From: Pseudopyrenochaeta lycopersici
Taxonomy: Eukaryota > Ascomycota > Dothideomycetes > Pleosporales > Pseudopyrenochaetaceae
Direction of reading: 5' to 3'
DNA: 64,000 bases
Assembly (NCBI GenBank): GCA_003313425.1
Contig: NHZP01000016.1
Span: 496,001 to 560,000, forward strand
The translations under genes were made by a program, and so were the position numbers. Within the stretch, counting starts at the first letter, position 1, and every line of letters starts with the position of its first letter. A model generated the notes under the pieces. It worked only from the letters and a program-made list of their open reading frames with translations. It searched no databases and had not been told where the DNA came from. Of this stretch, positions 22,609-34,000 are shown piece after piece.

Positions 22609-25600
22609 ATGGAGAACCACAACGCGTCTGACGAGCCACTCGTGCCTCCCGTACTCGACGAGGCCGAGCTGATTGGAAATTCCGCTACGGACTTCCCCGT
22701 CATTGAAGCCGAGCCTGAAGAGGAGCTCAACCTACGCTTCGATACGGCGGGGCAGCAGGGACTGTTCGACCAAAGCGATAGCCGGTCACAGGCAGAACCT
22801 CCCCTTACACTGCCGTCAGGACGACCTGGATTACGGCGAGGCCCTTCGATTCCCACACCCGCGCCGTTACACCTTCCCCCTCCCGCACCGCCTGCCCCGC
22901 CGCCAGATGCGCCTGCGACCGATTCGCTCTCGCTAGCACAGCTACAGAACCTCGTCAGGGGAATCCCCAAGGTTGACCCCGCGCCGTACGCTTTCAATTA
23001 TGACGATGCATCCTTCTTCGAGGAAGAGCTGGAGGAATGGTTCTCATACGCCGTTGAGGAGCAGGCGATGCTGCTCAAGACACAGGCATCCTTTGCGCTA
23101 GAGTGGAGCGCCTTCCATGGGCCGAGCGATACCTCAGAGGATGAGGGAGGACTGGATTGGGACAGTGCGAACGCTTCCGAGCGCCAAGAGTTCGTAGACC
23201 ACTTGCTAGATGGCATCACGCAACCGGAGCCTGTATCGCGGCTGAAGAAGCTGGAAGCCTTGGTCTACGTTCTTCTCGGATGCTGGCATGAATTTGCAGG
23301 TCTTCCTGAATCAGCTGGTGGCGGCGACTCCACAGCTGGAGAAGGACTAAACCCACAACATACCCGTAGCGCTGCTTACGAAACGGCAGGCAGGCAGGCG
23401 ACGTTGATCAAGCAAAATGTACGCTTACTAGCTGGCAACGCTGGTATTCAGACCCTCGTCGACGCCCTGCGCTCATCATTTCTAAGGGCCTGTGGAGGTG
23501 ATATTGCGCCCGATGGTCCGCGCGATACGAAAGAAGCAGAGCGGCGCGAGATCTGGTGTGCAATGACCGCTGTGTATGTCATCTTGGAGGTAGCGCGAAA
23601 TGAAGAGAAGACAGACGGCGATCTCACGCTGCGAAGTACAATACTCAACCTTCACGAGCCTGGCCTTCTCATCCTACTCGTCGAGATAATTTCGAAGTTG
23701 AGATGGGATGAGTCTATCATCCTCCCCCTCGGCAAGATCTCTCTGTTGCTCTGGAAGACCATACTTGTCTGTTTTGGCGGTCTCACTGAAGTTGAGAAGG
23801 CAAAAGATTCGTTCAAGGACAAGACTCTTGACTCGGAGGATGCCAAAGGGCAGCCCCTAATCACCGCTTCGCCTCTCGACTACCACCTCTTTCGCCAGGA
23901 AATCAGCTCGAAGTACCCAGCCTACAACCCTCCGCCACCGCTATTCCCTCTTGAACCTGAGAATAACTCAATCTTACCACCACTCAAGAATCATCCCAAT
24001 AAAGTGGCAGGTAACCACGTCTTCGGATCAGGCCTTGGAGACACAAATGGGAATAGTACTTCTATCCTACATCAGCCTGTTCATATTGCAACTCCAGCAC
24101 CATCACCTCCCCCTTCGCCCGCAGGGCCTGGTGGCAAGGCCGGGAAGAAGCAGAACTATCAGACAAATCAGATGTTCCCCTTTTTGTACCCCCCGCTCGA
24201 TGAATCGAGCAATAAATTAGGGGGAAAAGGTTCGACTGATTTGCAGGATCTCCTCGTCGGGCGAAAGTGGCAAGGATCTGACATTCCCGCTTCAATACTA
24301 GAGGCTGCCGAGCTGTTCGCCAAACGGATGAAGGCTACGCGTGCCATGAAGCAGCTATGGGAAGAACGAGTGGCCTTTATGAAATACGAGCGAGGCTGGA
24401 CAGGTGCAGGTGATACTGTTGATATCGAGGAGCTCTCGCTTGAACCAAAGAATGGCGAACTGCAACAGAAGTCGCGGCCTTCAGGCAGCACTGAGGAAAG
24501 GCTGGACCTCGTGGAGGAGTTCTACGTAAGCAACGTGACTTCCCTTGCTATCTTTGCCAACTAACAGATGCTTCAGCGCAAAGCCCTGCCGAATCTGCAA
24601 TCGTTGATCATCGTACTCATCAAGGCCATTCTCGCCCACGTAACCGCCCTTGTCACTCAGTCCAGTGGAGCCAATGGACTGCAAAGCGGTTTTCAGTTTC
24701 AAGACAATCAGAATGGCACCACAGCGGGGAGGCCTGACATGAACGGGGTCAACGGCCACAGCAATACTGTAGCCACGAACGAAGAGCTGGATGTTATGCG
24801 AACCCAAGAGGTGCTGGATAAAGCAGTAACAGGTACTCTGATCCTGTTGTTGAAATGGTTCAAGGTGTCTCGTAAGTGATGATACTTTAGCACTGAGTAA
24901 GCACGCCACTAACCACTCTCCACAGATATTTTAAAGTTTGAATACATCACACAGTTACTCGTCGACTCAAGCTACGTGCCCTTGATCCTTAAGCTACTGC
25001 AGTTGCAGGAGATTGAAAAGATTGTCAATTTCAAGAGCGAGCAAGAAGAACTCAAGTAAGCATACACACCCAAGAAATGCCCGCGTTGCTAATATGGTCA
25101 GTTTCTTTAACTTTTGTCGAGCCCATTCGAGGAATGCGTCCGGGGATGGAAACCATGAAGACAGGGAGGAAGCAAAGCCTGACGGAGATTCTGATGATGA
25201 CGCCGCTCCGCCCCCGATTCGTCTCTCTAGGGAAGATTCGAATGACTCCGGTGTCGAGCCATCACCTCTCCCTACAACGCTACAGCCACCGGAAGTAGAC
25301 GAGCTTGGCTTTCCTACGAATGAACTACCTGCAGAGCCCATTACGAACTTCTCATGGCGGGCATTCTTTACGTCCATCAATTACCTACGCATCATGCAAA
25401 AGATTTGCAAGAACAAAGCGCACCGTAATCTTATGCTCGTCTCATACAAGTCTTCGCAATTCCTTCGCAAGAGCTTGAAGGTGCCACAGCCGGAACTGCG
25501 TCTTTACACACTCAAGCTCTTCAAGAATCAGGTGCCTTACTGTGGGAGGAAGTGGAGGCAGTCAAATATGCGGGTCATAACTGCAGTTTATCTACATTGC

Positions 25601-25870
25601 AGACCAGAGCTTCGAGACGACTGGCTAGCAGGAAGTGATGTTGACGCTGAAGTCGATGAGAGCGTCCCACTCGAACAAGCTTTGCGCTCATTAACGCACT
25701 GGCACAACTTAAAAAGATACCCCGAGAGCCTAGGTGCGAAGCCTGGAGTCTTAGAAGAAGAGCAAGACTTCTTCCGAAACGAACTGGAGAAGATGGATTG
25801 GGGAGACGAGATTGCCCACGACGGTGATCTTGAGCAGGCATGGCCCGATCTTCAGGTTGAGGGTTGGTGA
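22609..25870 (+). CDS. ham-2: STRIPAK subunit STRIP / Far11 / HAM-2 (PRO22) homologue
   Basis: A 1039-residue scaffold of the striatin-interacting phosphatase and kinase complex. Exons are 22609-24525, 24568-24871, 24926-25055 and 25102-25870, with compact introns of 42, 54 and 46 nt. After an acidic and Pro-rich head (to about residue 115) comes the N1221-like helical region (about 120-440), containing SSKYPAYNPPPPLF near 430-445. The C-terminal DUF3402-like region includes KWFKVSHILKFEYITQLL, split by intron 2, and ends in VEGW. In Neurospora HAM-2 and Sordaria PRO22 are needed for hyphal fusion and fruit-body development; yeast Far11 acts in pheromone arrest and TORC2 signalling. The start is the ATG at 22609; a TTG four codons earlier is not a likely initiator. 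An acidic serine-rich insert (about 790-850) is probably disordered. Confidence 0.9.
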
Positions 25871-26079
25871 GCGATCTGCCCGCCGCATCCTGAATATCTT
25901 TGCATCCTGCTTCCATTCGTTAATGCTTAGCCTGGGGTATTACATTAACAAAATCTTCAGATGATGCCGATCGTGAGGGCTTCTTGAGCCATCCAAAACT
26001 TAATCTCCCATTACAACGACGGCGCGAACCAACAACAGGAGGACTGCTCAAGTATTCGACTCACCAGCGATCCATCCCT

Positions 26080-26349
26080 ATGCCAGAAAAGAGAGGGCTT
26101 TCCGCGGCGAAGCCAACGCCGAGACGCGAAAGGAAGCTTACTCTCGTCGGTGTACTGCACTATCTAGTCGCGGCATCGTACTCGGAAGAGGACGATAGTG
26201 ACGATGGTGACAATGAGGATACGGCGGTCACGGTTGAGGATTCTTCATATAAGTGTTTGGACTGCGATAGGAAGGGCAGGATAGATCGGGACCGTGAGCG
26301 AAGAGCTAATAATTTAGAGAAGACGAAAGAGAAGTCGGACATTTTTTAA
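26080..26349 (+). CDS. Possible small acidic protein, unrecognised
   Basis: An 89-codon frame opening with an ATG. It has a basic head, an acidic run (EEDDSDDGDNED) and a charged tail with one CLDC pair. No family is recognised. It lies 210 bp past the STRIP stop on the same strand and could also be 3' UTR of that gene or a fragment. Only the open frame supports it. Confidence 0.2.
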   Translation: MPEKRGLSAAKPTPRRERKLTLVGVLHYLVAASYSEEDDSDDGDNEDTAVTVEDSSYKCLDCDRKGRIDRDRERRANNLEKTKEKSDIF

Positions 26350-26459
26350 AGCACATTAGCTGCAAGATGGTTTACGTTCTGCAGTATTCAATATGCCTCC
26401 GGGTTTCATTGCCACGTAGATCTAACTGCCATTCAACAATCTCAAGCTCTTATAATGCA

Positions 26460-26732
26460 ATGCCCGAATACAAACACCAGAGTACTGGGTCTGTCTTGAA
26501 GATTGTTTTTGGTCCCTCGTTTGGTTCAGATGTGTTTCCTGGCACAGACCACCAAGTTCAGAAGCCGCGGCCTTTGAAGATTGAGCACGGGAAATCTTAC
26601 CTCATCCCAAACAGCGTTCACAATTCGATTTTGATCGTGACCATGATGAACAAGACATACTATTTCAGCTTCGCGATGTCTAAATCAGCCACTGATGCAG
26701 TGATGAGGCTCAACGAGATTTCCTGGAGTTAG
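26460..26732 (+). CDS. Possible 90-residue protein, unrecognised
   Basis: A 90-codon frame from an ATG. Codon choice looks protein-like: third positions vary and the peptide alternates hydrophobic and polar residues (IEHGKSYLIPNSVHNSILIV). There is no signal peptide or membrane segment and no recognised family. An upstream in-frame ATG at 26367 would add 31 less protein-like residues. It may be the last exon of a small gene or a remnant. The next 330 bp form the leader and promoter of the flavocytochrome gene. Confidence 0.3.
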   Translation: MPEYKHQSTGSVLKIVFGPSFGSDVFPGTDHQVQKPRPLKIEHGKSYLIPNSVHNSILIVTMMNKTYYFSFAMSKSATDAVMRLNEISWS

Positions 26733-27060
26733 AACTGGGAGAAAATCCACCAATCAACTTGTGTACCATCAGGCTGACCTCCGATAGAGGTGGCTAAAGA
26801 AGAAATGCGGCCCGTCTTGCCTGACTCGGGATGCAACACCCCGAACTTTCCACCCCCGCAGAAACAAAAGTCGGAGCTTGGGTGGAGCGTGGCTGCATAC
26901 AAGATGTCGGCGTCTGCTATTCTGCCGCCCACGTCGTTGCGCCATTTCATTTTCTTCGTCGTCGTACCTTGCGTATAGCCTGATTGGATCTCCTAGTGTT
27001 TCTTCTGCCCGTGAACATCATTTCTGAGCGTCTCATTCTACATTTCCTGATATCAGCAAG

Positions 27061-28688
27061 ATGGCAAAGGTCTTTGACTATGCCGAAGGTTCGTCTTCAC
27101 CGCCTGCGGAAACCAAGAATCGCAGCGTTGCTAACAGCCAGCCCAGTCGCGCAGCACAACACAGCAGAAAGCTGCTGGGTCATTCTTTACGGCACCGTAT
27201 ACGATGTAACGCGCTTTATTCCCGAACACCCTGGTGGCTCAAAAGTTATCCTACAGCTTGCCGGCACCGACGCTACCGAGGAATACGACCCCATCCACCC
27301 GCCCGGCATCCTCGAAGAGAACCTCAGTCCCGAAGATAAACTCGGTACTATAAACCCAGATAGTTTGCCAAAGGACGAGAAGAGCCTGGTGGAGCTGGGA
27401 GAAGTAAAGGATGAGGGTCCAGTAGATCTGGAGAGCATATTGAATATCGATGAGATTGAGGAGGTTGCGACGAAGCAAATACCGTACAAGGCTTGGGCGT
27501 ATTACTTTTCGGCGAGTGACGACCTGAAGAGCAAGAGTTTCAACAATGAGGTATATCGTAGCATTTTGCTGCGACCAAGAGTTTTTGTTGACTGCGTGCG
27601 CTGCGACACCTCAACTTCTTTCCTCGGCTACGATGTCAAGATCCCCTTGTACGTCTCCCCGGCAGCAATGGCGCGACTCGCACATCCCGACGGCGAATGG
27701 GGCATTGCACAGGCGTGCGAGAAATACGGCGCCATGCAGGTTATTTCACAGAACGCGAGTATGACACCGGAGCAAATTGTCAAAGACGCAAAACCGGGAC
27801 AGGTGTTTGGGTGGCAATTATACGTACAAAACGAGCGGGCGAAGAGCGAAGCTATGCTGGAGAGGATGAATAAACTCGACGCCATCAAATTCATCTGCCT
27901 TACGCTCGATGCACCTGTTCCCGGGAAGAGGGAGCATGACGAGCGCAGCAAGAATGTCGGGTCCAACCTGCCTGTACGCGCCGCTGTCCAGGAGTCCCAG
28001 AGCGTTAGCCAAACAAGCACGGATGCAAAGACGCCCAGTCAAGAGAAAGAGAAGCCGAAGAGTATGGGCATGGGACAGTCATTGTTCTGGGGCACGGCTG
28101 CCGATTTGACGTGGAAGACTACATTGCCCTGGCTCGCAAAGCACACAAAGAAGCCAATTGTATTAAAGGGTGTCCAGACACATGAAGATGCATACCTGGC
28201 CTCGTTGCATGCGCCGCACGTCAAAGCTATCATCTTGTCAAATCACGGTGGCAGGGCACTGGATACCGCACCGCCAGCTGTGCACACTCTTCTCGAGATC
28301 CGGAAGTACTGCCCTGAGGTTTTTGACCGCATCGAAGTCTGGGTAGACGGCGGTATCAAGCGCGGCACAGATGTAGTCAAAGCGCTTTGTCTCGGTGCGA
28401 GGGGCGTTGGTGTAGGACGAGCTGCACTGTTTGGCTTGGGGGCGGGTGGGAAGGAGGGCGTTGAGAGGGTGCTTGAGAGTACGTGAAAAGCTAATCCTTT
28501 CTCTGATTTTGTGCGTGTTACTAACACTACTTGCAGTTCTCAAAGCAGAGACAGAGACATGCATGCGCCTCCTCGGCGTGGAGAAGATCGAGCAGCTGGG
28601 CATGCAGTACATCAACGCCAGAGCTGTAGAGAGGGATATCTGGGATGGCCCGCTACTGGAGAGGTCCAGTGTCAAGGCGAAGCTGTAG
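27061..28688 (+). CDS. Cytochrome b5-FMN alpha-hydroxy-acid dehydrogenase (flavocytochrome b2 / L-lactate dehydrogenase type)
   Basis: A 503-residue enzyme from exons 27061-27088, 27147-28478 and 28537-28688. Residues about 5-80 form a cytochrome b5 domain with the haem-binding HPGG in [12 protein letters not shown] hinge of about 30 residues leads to the FMN-dependent alpha-hydroxy-acid dehydrogenase barrel (about 110-490). It carries [28 protein letters not shown] and the active-site SNHGGRALD, whose His is the catalytic base; most relatives read SNHGGRQLD. Family members oxidise L-lactate or similar 2-hydroxy acids and pass electrons through haem to cytochrome c. Unlike yeast Cyb2, no mitochondrial presequence or intermembrane-space sorting signal is seen: the protein begins directly with [14 protein letters not shown], so a cytosolic location or another substrate is possible. 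The intron after residue 9 is confirmed by restoration of the b5 motif. Confidence 0.92.
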
Positions 28689-30925
28689 ACCTGCTTGAAA
28701 AGTAATGGAAGGCTGGGAACCTGGGCGAACAACGTTTGTGTGACAAGGTGACGCGGACACCTACGTACGCTTTCTCCATAGCCATGGACTGCGGACCCGT
28801 CAAGATAGAAGTAAGAGTACCGTGAAGGATTCAGCCGTTGTAAACTGCAGCTCAGGCCGCGTAATTATTGTTGCCTGATTTCTTCTCTTCTTCTTGCTAG
28901 TCCTTATTGGTCGCCGACCTGCCTTAAAGCTTTCATTCCATCCGCTTTCGGAGAAGAAAGTACAGGAGGATTTTTCAGTACCGTCGTACTCGCTTACATG
29001 CAGGTCCGACTGCTAGTTTCCTGGTTCCAACCGGCATTGTGGAATGTCTTTCTGGGTAAAGTCAATTCTTTCCAAAAGTCTGCCTTGGGTTTTGTCTTTG
29101 CTTCAAGCATTTCATTGTTTCCACAAGCTCAATGCCTTCTTTATTTTTTTTCTCTTTTGCGCTCAGCTTTGTTACATCGCTAACACGAGCTCGTTTTCTC
29201 AAACACGAGCATCTGACAAATTATGGGAGAGAGAAAACAGCGCCTGCTCTCCTAGTCCTTGGCTTGGTCAGTACTAGATGCCGTCGTATTTGGTGCGTGA
29301 GGGGGTATCCTGGATTGCTGTGCTTGGTGTGTGTGTGTCTTAAAATAGGTCTGCATGCCTTCATGGCATTGTGTATAGCGGATCCTGGGAAGCGGCGGTG
29401 CGAAGAAGACGGTTAGTGTGCCTCTTGTAAGGGCATTGACAGTGACATGGAACTGTTTCCTGTCGTGAAGTGTTCAGAGAGTGCATGAAGGGTAGTCTAT
29501 GTCTAGAACAGGCAGGTGATATGCAGATTGGAAGTTGAGGAGACAATTGATGCGTCATTACGCTCCGAATACAGTCACGCTCTTTTTCTAAGCGAGTGTC
29601 CTCTCTTACGAGAAGAGTTATTCCAGAGTATAGCTCCCACACATGTTCGGTAGGAGTGTTATTCCAGACAGCAAAGCAACAAGTATTGACACTTCGCTGC
29701 GGGGATATCCCCAGAGGATACCTTATGTCTTGCAGTCTGTTGCAAGATCTCGTTATTTCAAACAGGGGCATCTGATAAAGGGAGGTGAAGGTCATCGTCA
29801 TCCTGGTACCTCAGCCGATGAAACTAACAAGTAGACCAATGATATGTCAGCCCTACCCCCCACTTCGGTTCGTCCCCTAACGCTCCTGCAGCTGCCACGT
29901 GTGTGCCGACTTTGTCAGGCAGACACGCTTTGCAAGTGGTTTACAGGATCAAAATGGCGACAGCCAGTCAAGCAAGTGCGTGGCTGAAAACCAAGCCAGG
30001 CGTGGCCTGTTTCACATGCTTTGGCTTTTCATCAAGTCGCATCGCCACTGCGCCTGACGACTAGTCTCAGCGCAGCCTGGGGTCAACAATGACGTTGCCT
30101 GAATCAGCCAACAGCGGGCGCCTGACGATGAAACAACCTTGACAGGTATCGCGCTAGAAGATTGCTCCAAGGGTGTCGCACTGCAAGTCTGACGTCCTGT
30201 CCTCTCCCGACCTCCAATCGGAAAGTGTTCGACGATTACTCGGTTGCGGCACGATCCTGATACCGCAAATGGGACGGAGGTGAGTTCCGGTTGTGGCGGC
30301 ATTATCTCCTGTTGTGCCATTCGCTTTGCGGATACGATGGCACTGCCGTCATCTTCTGCGCTGCATACCGAGGCCAAGGATGTGCCGCAGTTACACTGTG
30401 AAAGGCAGGAGCAAGGCTGGGCGCGAAATAAGAGAAACTCTTGACTCATACAGCCTCCTTCACTCCCGTCTTGACGTGTTGTGCGCCAAGTTTGCGACGC
30501 GCCTAGCTGTACAAAGTTGCTAGACACCAAAACTTCGCTGGAACGACTCCAGCGGTGCCTCGTGTTGATCCTACAGCGCGGCCCTTTGAGCATTGGTAAG
30601 GGAAGCATTTCTTGTGTGGCGGAGCCCGCTTCACTATTCGCGGACGCAAGATTGCAGCATCTGAGAGGGACGGGTCTGCGCGGGCCCCAGTTGGGAGATT
30701 GTATAAAGACCCTGACTTTATCCAAGGTTGCATTTGTTGTTTCGAAACCCTCGACCATACTCTCTCCTTCCACACGCTTCACGAGACTCCTTCTTCTGTT
30801 CTCTTTGTCACTCAAGTTCTGTTGATCAGCGACCTCTTGCACACTTACACCGCGCCTCACAGCATCCGCCATCCGCTTACACTCGGCCACTGCTTCCATC
30901 CGCTTAATCCGCAAGCCATCCCAAC
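28689..30925. other. Intergenic region upstream of the mini zinc-finger gene
   Basis: About 2.2 kb with no gene I can support. A 300-codon open frame on the minus strand (30012-30914) has no motif and runs through the C/T-rich leader of the next gene, so I do not annotate it. The final 200 bases read like a fungal promoter and leader: TATA box, C/T-rich tract, then a good ATG context. Confidence 0.5.
30702..30708 (+). promoter_or_regulatory. TATA box of the mini zinc-finger gene
   Basis: TATAAAG lies about 220 bp before the ATG of the 47-residue CxxC protein. It is followed by a C/T-rich stretch (about 30755-30815) typical of fungal transcription starts. The arrangement argues that the short frame is a real transcribed gene. 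Confidence 0.45.
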
Positions 30926-31069
30926 ATGAAAGACTGCCCGACTTGTAAAGGAAATGGCACCCTCAAGTGCGATAGCTGCAATGGCAAAGGCTGTCCACAT
31001 TGCAAGAGCAAAGGCACCTACAGCTGCAATGTGTGCGAGGGCGCCGGCGCCATCCATACAGACCATTGA
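30926..31069 (+). CDS. Free-standing 47-residue DnaJ-type zinc-finger mini-protein
   Basis: An intronless 48-codon frame that starts in a good context (CCCAACATGA) and ends in TGA. Nearly the whole peptide is four CxxCxGxG-like repeats: CPTCKGNG, CDSCNGKG, CPHCKSKG and CNVCEGAG. This is the motif count and spacing style of the cysteine-rich domain of type I DnaJ/Hsp40, where repeats 1 with 4 and 2 with 3 each bind one zinc. There is no J domain, Gly/Phe region or substrate-binding domain, and no such sequence in the flanks, so it is not an exon of a longer DnaJ as far as I can see. Repeat 3 has Ser in place of the Gly. Likely a two-zinc mini-protein, perhaps a redox or chaperone cofactor (inference). 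A TATA box and C/T-rich leader precede it. Confidence 0.75.
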   Translation: MKDCPTCKGNGTLKCDSCNGKGCPHCKSKGTYSCNVCEGAGAIHTDH

Positions 31070-34000
31070 GTCTGCTACCTTGCGCAATCAAATTTCAACA
31101 TGCTCCATCGCCCATGGTAGCAATTCTGGATACTCGAGCTGGATACTCTGATATGGCTAGGTACGTACATTCCGTATTCGTGGATCGAAGGATGCAAGCA
31201 CCGCCACACAACATGGCTCCAATCATTCCTGCACTACGGCACAACGGAATCCTGCTCGGGCAGTTGAAAGATCGCTGACAACTTTTTTGGTCCCCAAGAC
31301 GATCCGAATGAAAGCTGACAAGTGGCAGATTGTCATCGTCACCGACCGTTTCATTCGTCAAAAAATTCTTTTCATTTGCTTATCGAAACCCGCTATCGGT
31401 GCGCAGGGCGCAGATACATTGCGCGGGGTTGTCCAGGTGGTCAGTGTGTGGGGGATACGCGCAGGACGGAAAGATGCTGTGCAGGTGCACGTACAACATT
31501 TTGAGGCACGCTGCTATCACGTGCATAATACTATGCCCATGGGAGGCAATTTCCGAGAGTTCCGAGTTTCATGATTCGTTGTTGTATGTTTGGCCATTGG
31601 GCCGCAAGGTATCCGTGTCCGTGTTGATTGGTCAGGCTTAAAGATTATTTGGTATGTGCTGGATTTCGTGGGTTCCGTGGTATCGCGAGGACGGGGGGTG
31701 GAGGTTGAGGGCGAGAAGGTGGGTCTTTCGGTCATTTCTTTTTTATTTTATTTTTCCCCTCTGTTATGGTTCAGAATGACATGGTGAAGATATTCACAAA
31801 TTGACCGAGGAAATGTCAAATGTCACCGTGCCGTTTCACATTTACCCTATTTTTTATCGTGCCTCGTCTATCCTCACCCTCACCTTCGGGCTCCATTCCG
31901 CCGCCACGGCTTATTCTCAGGACCCGAGCACATGGAAAGCCAATAGCGGTGTGCACGCTGATTGAATGTCCTGACATTTATAATAGACTAGTGATATAGG
32001 CCCGGGATTTCTAAGTCCAGGGCATGATAGTGTCCGTGGCCGATGCCCTCGAACGACAGTGGAACGGCTGTCAAGTCAAATACGGGACCCCTTTCCAGTG
32101 CTACAGATGACTCCTCGCATGATGTAGCACTGCAGCCTGCGAGCCAAGATCATCGTCATTCACTTGTTGATAGCACGCCGTACATAACGTCTGGAGCCTC
32201 TGGACTCTGTCTACAAGGCTTCTAAGTGCTTTCTAACTTCGATAACGGTCGTCCTATAGGACTTTGTAAGCATCATAGATGTGCTACGAGGAGCTCTTGG
32301 AGGAAAAAGCTTCTAGCAGGACATATGCCTGAAGTAGAGACGGCGAATGTCTACATAGAGGCGAGAATGCGTGCATGTCATTCAGCAGGTAAAATGCTAA
32401 GCATGTGAGATAATGCAAAAATAAATGTCCATCCATACCCGTTGTTAAAACTTTACCACAATACCGGCGCTTTTCGATACGGTACATATGTCCAAACAGT
32501 TAGATATTACCAAAAGCAAACCCTGTACGTTCGGGGCCAAAAAGAGAAATATGACTTTCCGAATCCGGGAATCTAGACGAACGTTAGAGGCGAGATTCGA
32601 AGCTGGAGACCTTTGGATAACTTACCGAACCCGGCTCTTCTCGGATCCACTTGAAAGCGAGATATCCTAGCCGATGGACTAATTCGGATGTGTTACTTGT
32701 TATGGACATTGCTAGAATGGTAAATATATATAGAAGTTCTTATAAAACATAATTTCGGCAAAACTGAATACTTAGGTAAATGGCGTGCAGTGAATGTCTC
32801 TAATCGAGGGCGGAATATGGATTGTGGGTCTGTTGAGTCAAGCGAAATCGCTAGCGGGGTACCAGCGCCAGCGAGGTCTTGTAGTGCGAATACAATTAAC
32901 AGGAGAGGGGCATGTGAACATGGCAATGTCTAGCGCAATAATTGAGGTGTTGTGGGTTTTAGAGAACTGGTTGCTTGAAGGCTGCGCTGCTACTGATACG
33001 ACAATTGTTGCTTGGGCGTGGGGGAACATAACAGAGTTAGATGCCTAACTTGTCCGTAGATGAAGATCCGTAGTTATAGGCCGAGAGCACTAGAGGCGCT
33101 TTTTGGGCGTCTTGAAATGGATTGACACCTTGAGATCAAGTTGAGACCTAGACTACAGGCAGCATTCATTTCGTTTTGTATACAACTAGACTTCGCAGAA
33201 ACTACATACCTACTTTATATCTTTACTTCGAGCGTTAATTATACGCTAATATGTATGTTTCATGATTGCAGACTTCATGTTTTCAGGATCCCCCACACGT
33301 TGGTGGCTTCGAGCGAGCTCTTCTTCTGAAAGTCTAAAGTAAACGAACATGGATTTTCGATCGGGATCTACCCTAGCTGCTTTTTTTGTATTCTGACCTT
33401 CCTATGTTATTGATGTTAGAAGCAATAACACTATGTATTCTCTATTTTAAAAGGCCTTTATATACTTAGTGTATAGAGTAAGTCTACTTTATATTAGTAA
33501 AGTGTTTATAAGCTATTAAGGTAAACGAGCTATTAGATGTAATATAATAGCGTATAGACTATTTCAGAGCAATACAGCAAAGGTGATTATAAAAGCATAA
33601 AGATATAACTAAGGGTGGAGTACCTCTAGGTCGTATTAGTAGCCTAGAAGATATATCAGGGACCTGCATTTGGCTGAGCATTCGAGCGGGCGCGCAGTTA
33701 AACGGTGCCACTATTAAAGTTGACAGCGGCAACGTGATGGCGTCGAAGATATAGATATAATCGTATGTGAATGCGTACTGCGATCTGATGTTCGATATAT
33801 TTGTGAAGCAAACAACCTCGCGATTCACAAATTTGGCGCAGAAGGAGGATCAACGTATTCAATCCAATCGCCACATATTGCAAGAAACACTGCAGCCGAA
33901 TGATTAAAGGTTCCACCAAGCCACATAACGACCAAAAGAACACTGCATACGACCTGGAACGTGCTGTTGGCATATCTTGCCTCGATAAACGAGAGGCTAA

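Noticed and set aside
22344..22997. 217-codon antisense frame over the STRIP gene start
   Set aside because: It mirrors the Pro-rich coding region of the STRIP gene and has no features of its own.
30012..30914. 300-codon minus-strand open frame as a real gene
   Set aside because: No motif, arbitrary composition, and it overlaps the promoter and leader of the mini zinc-finger gene. Kept only as a low-interest finding.
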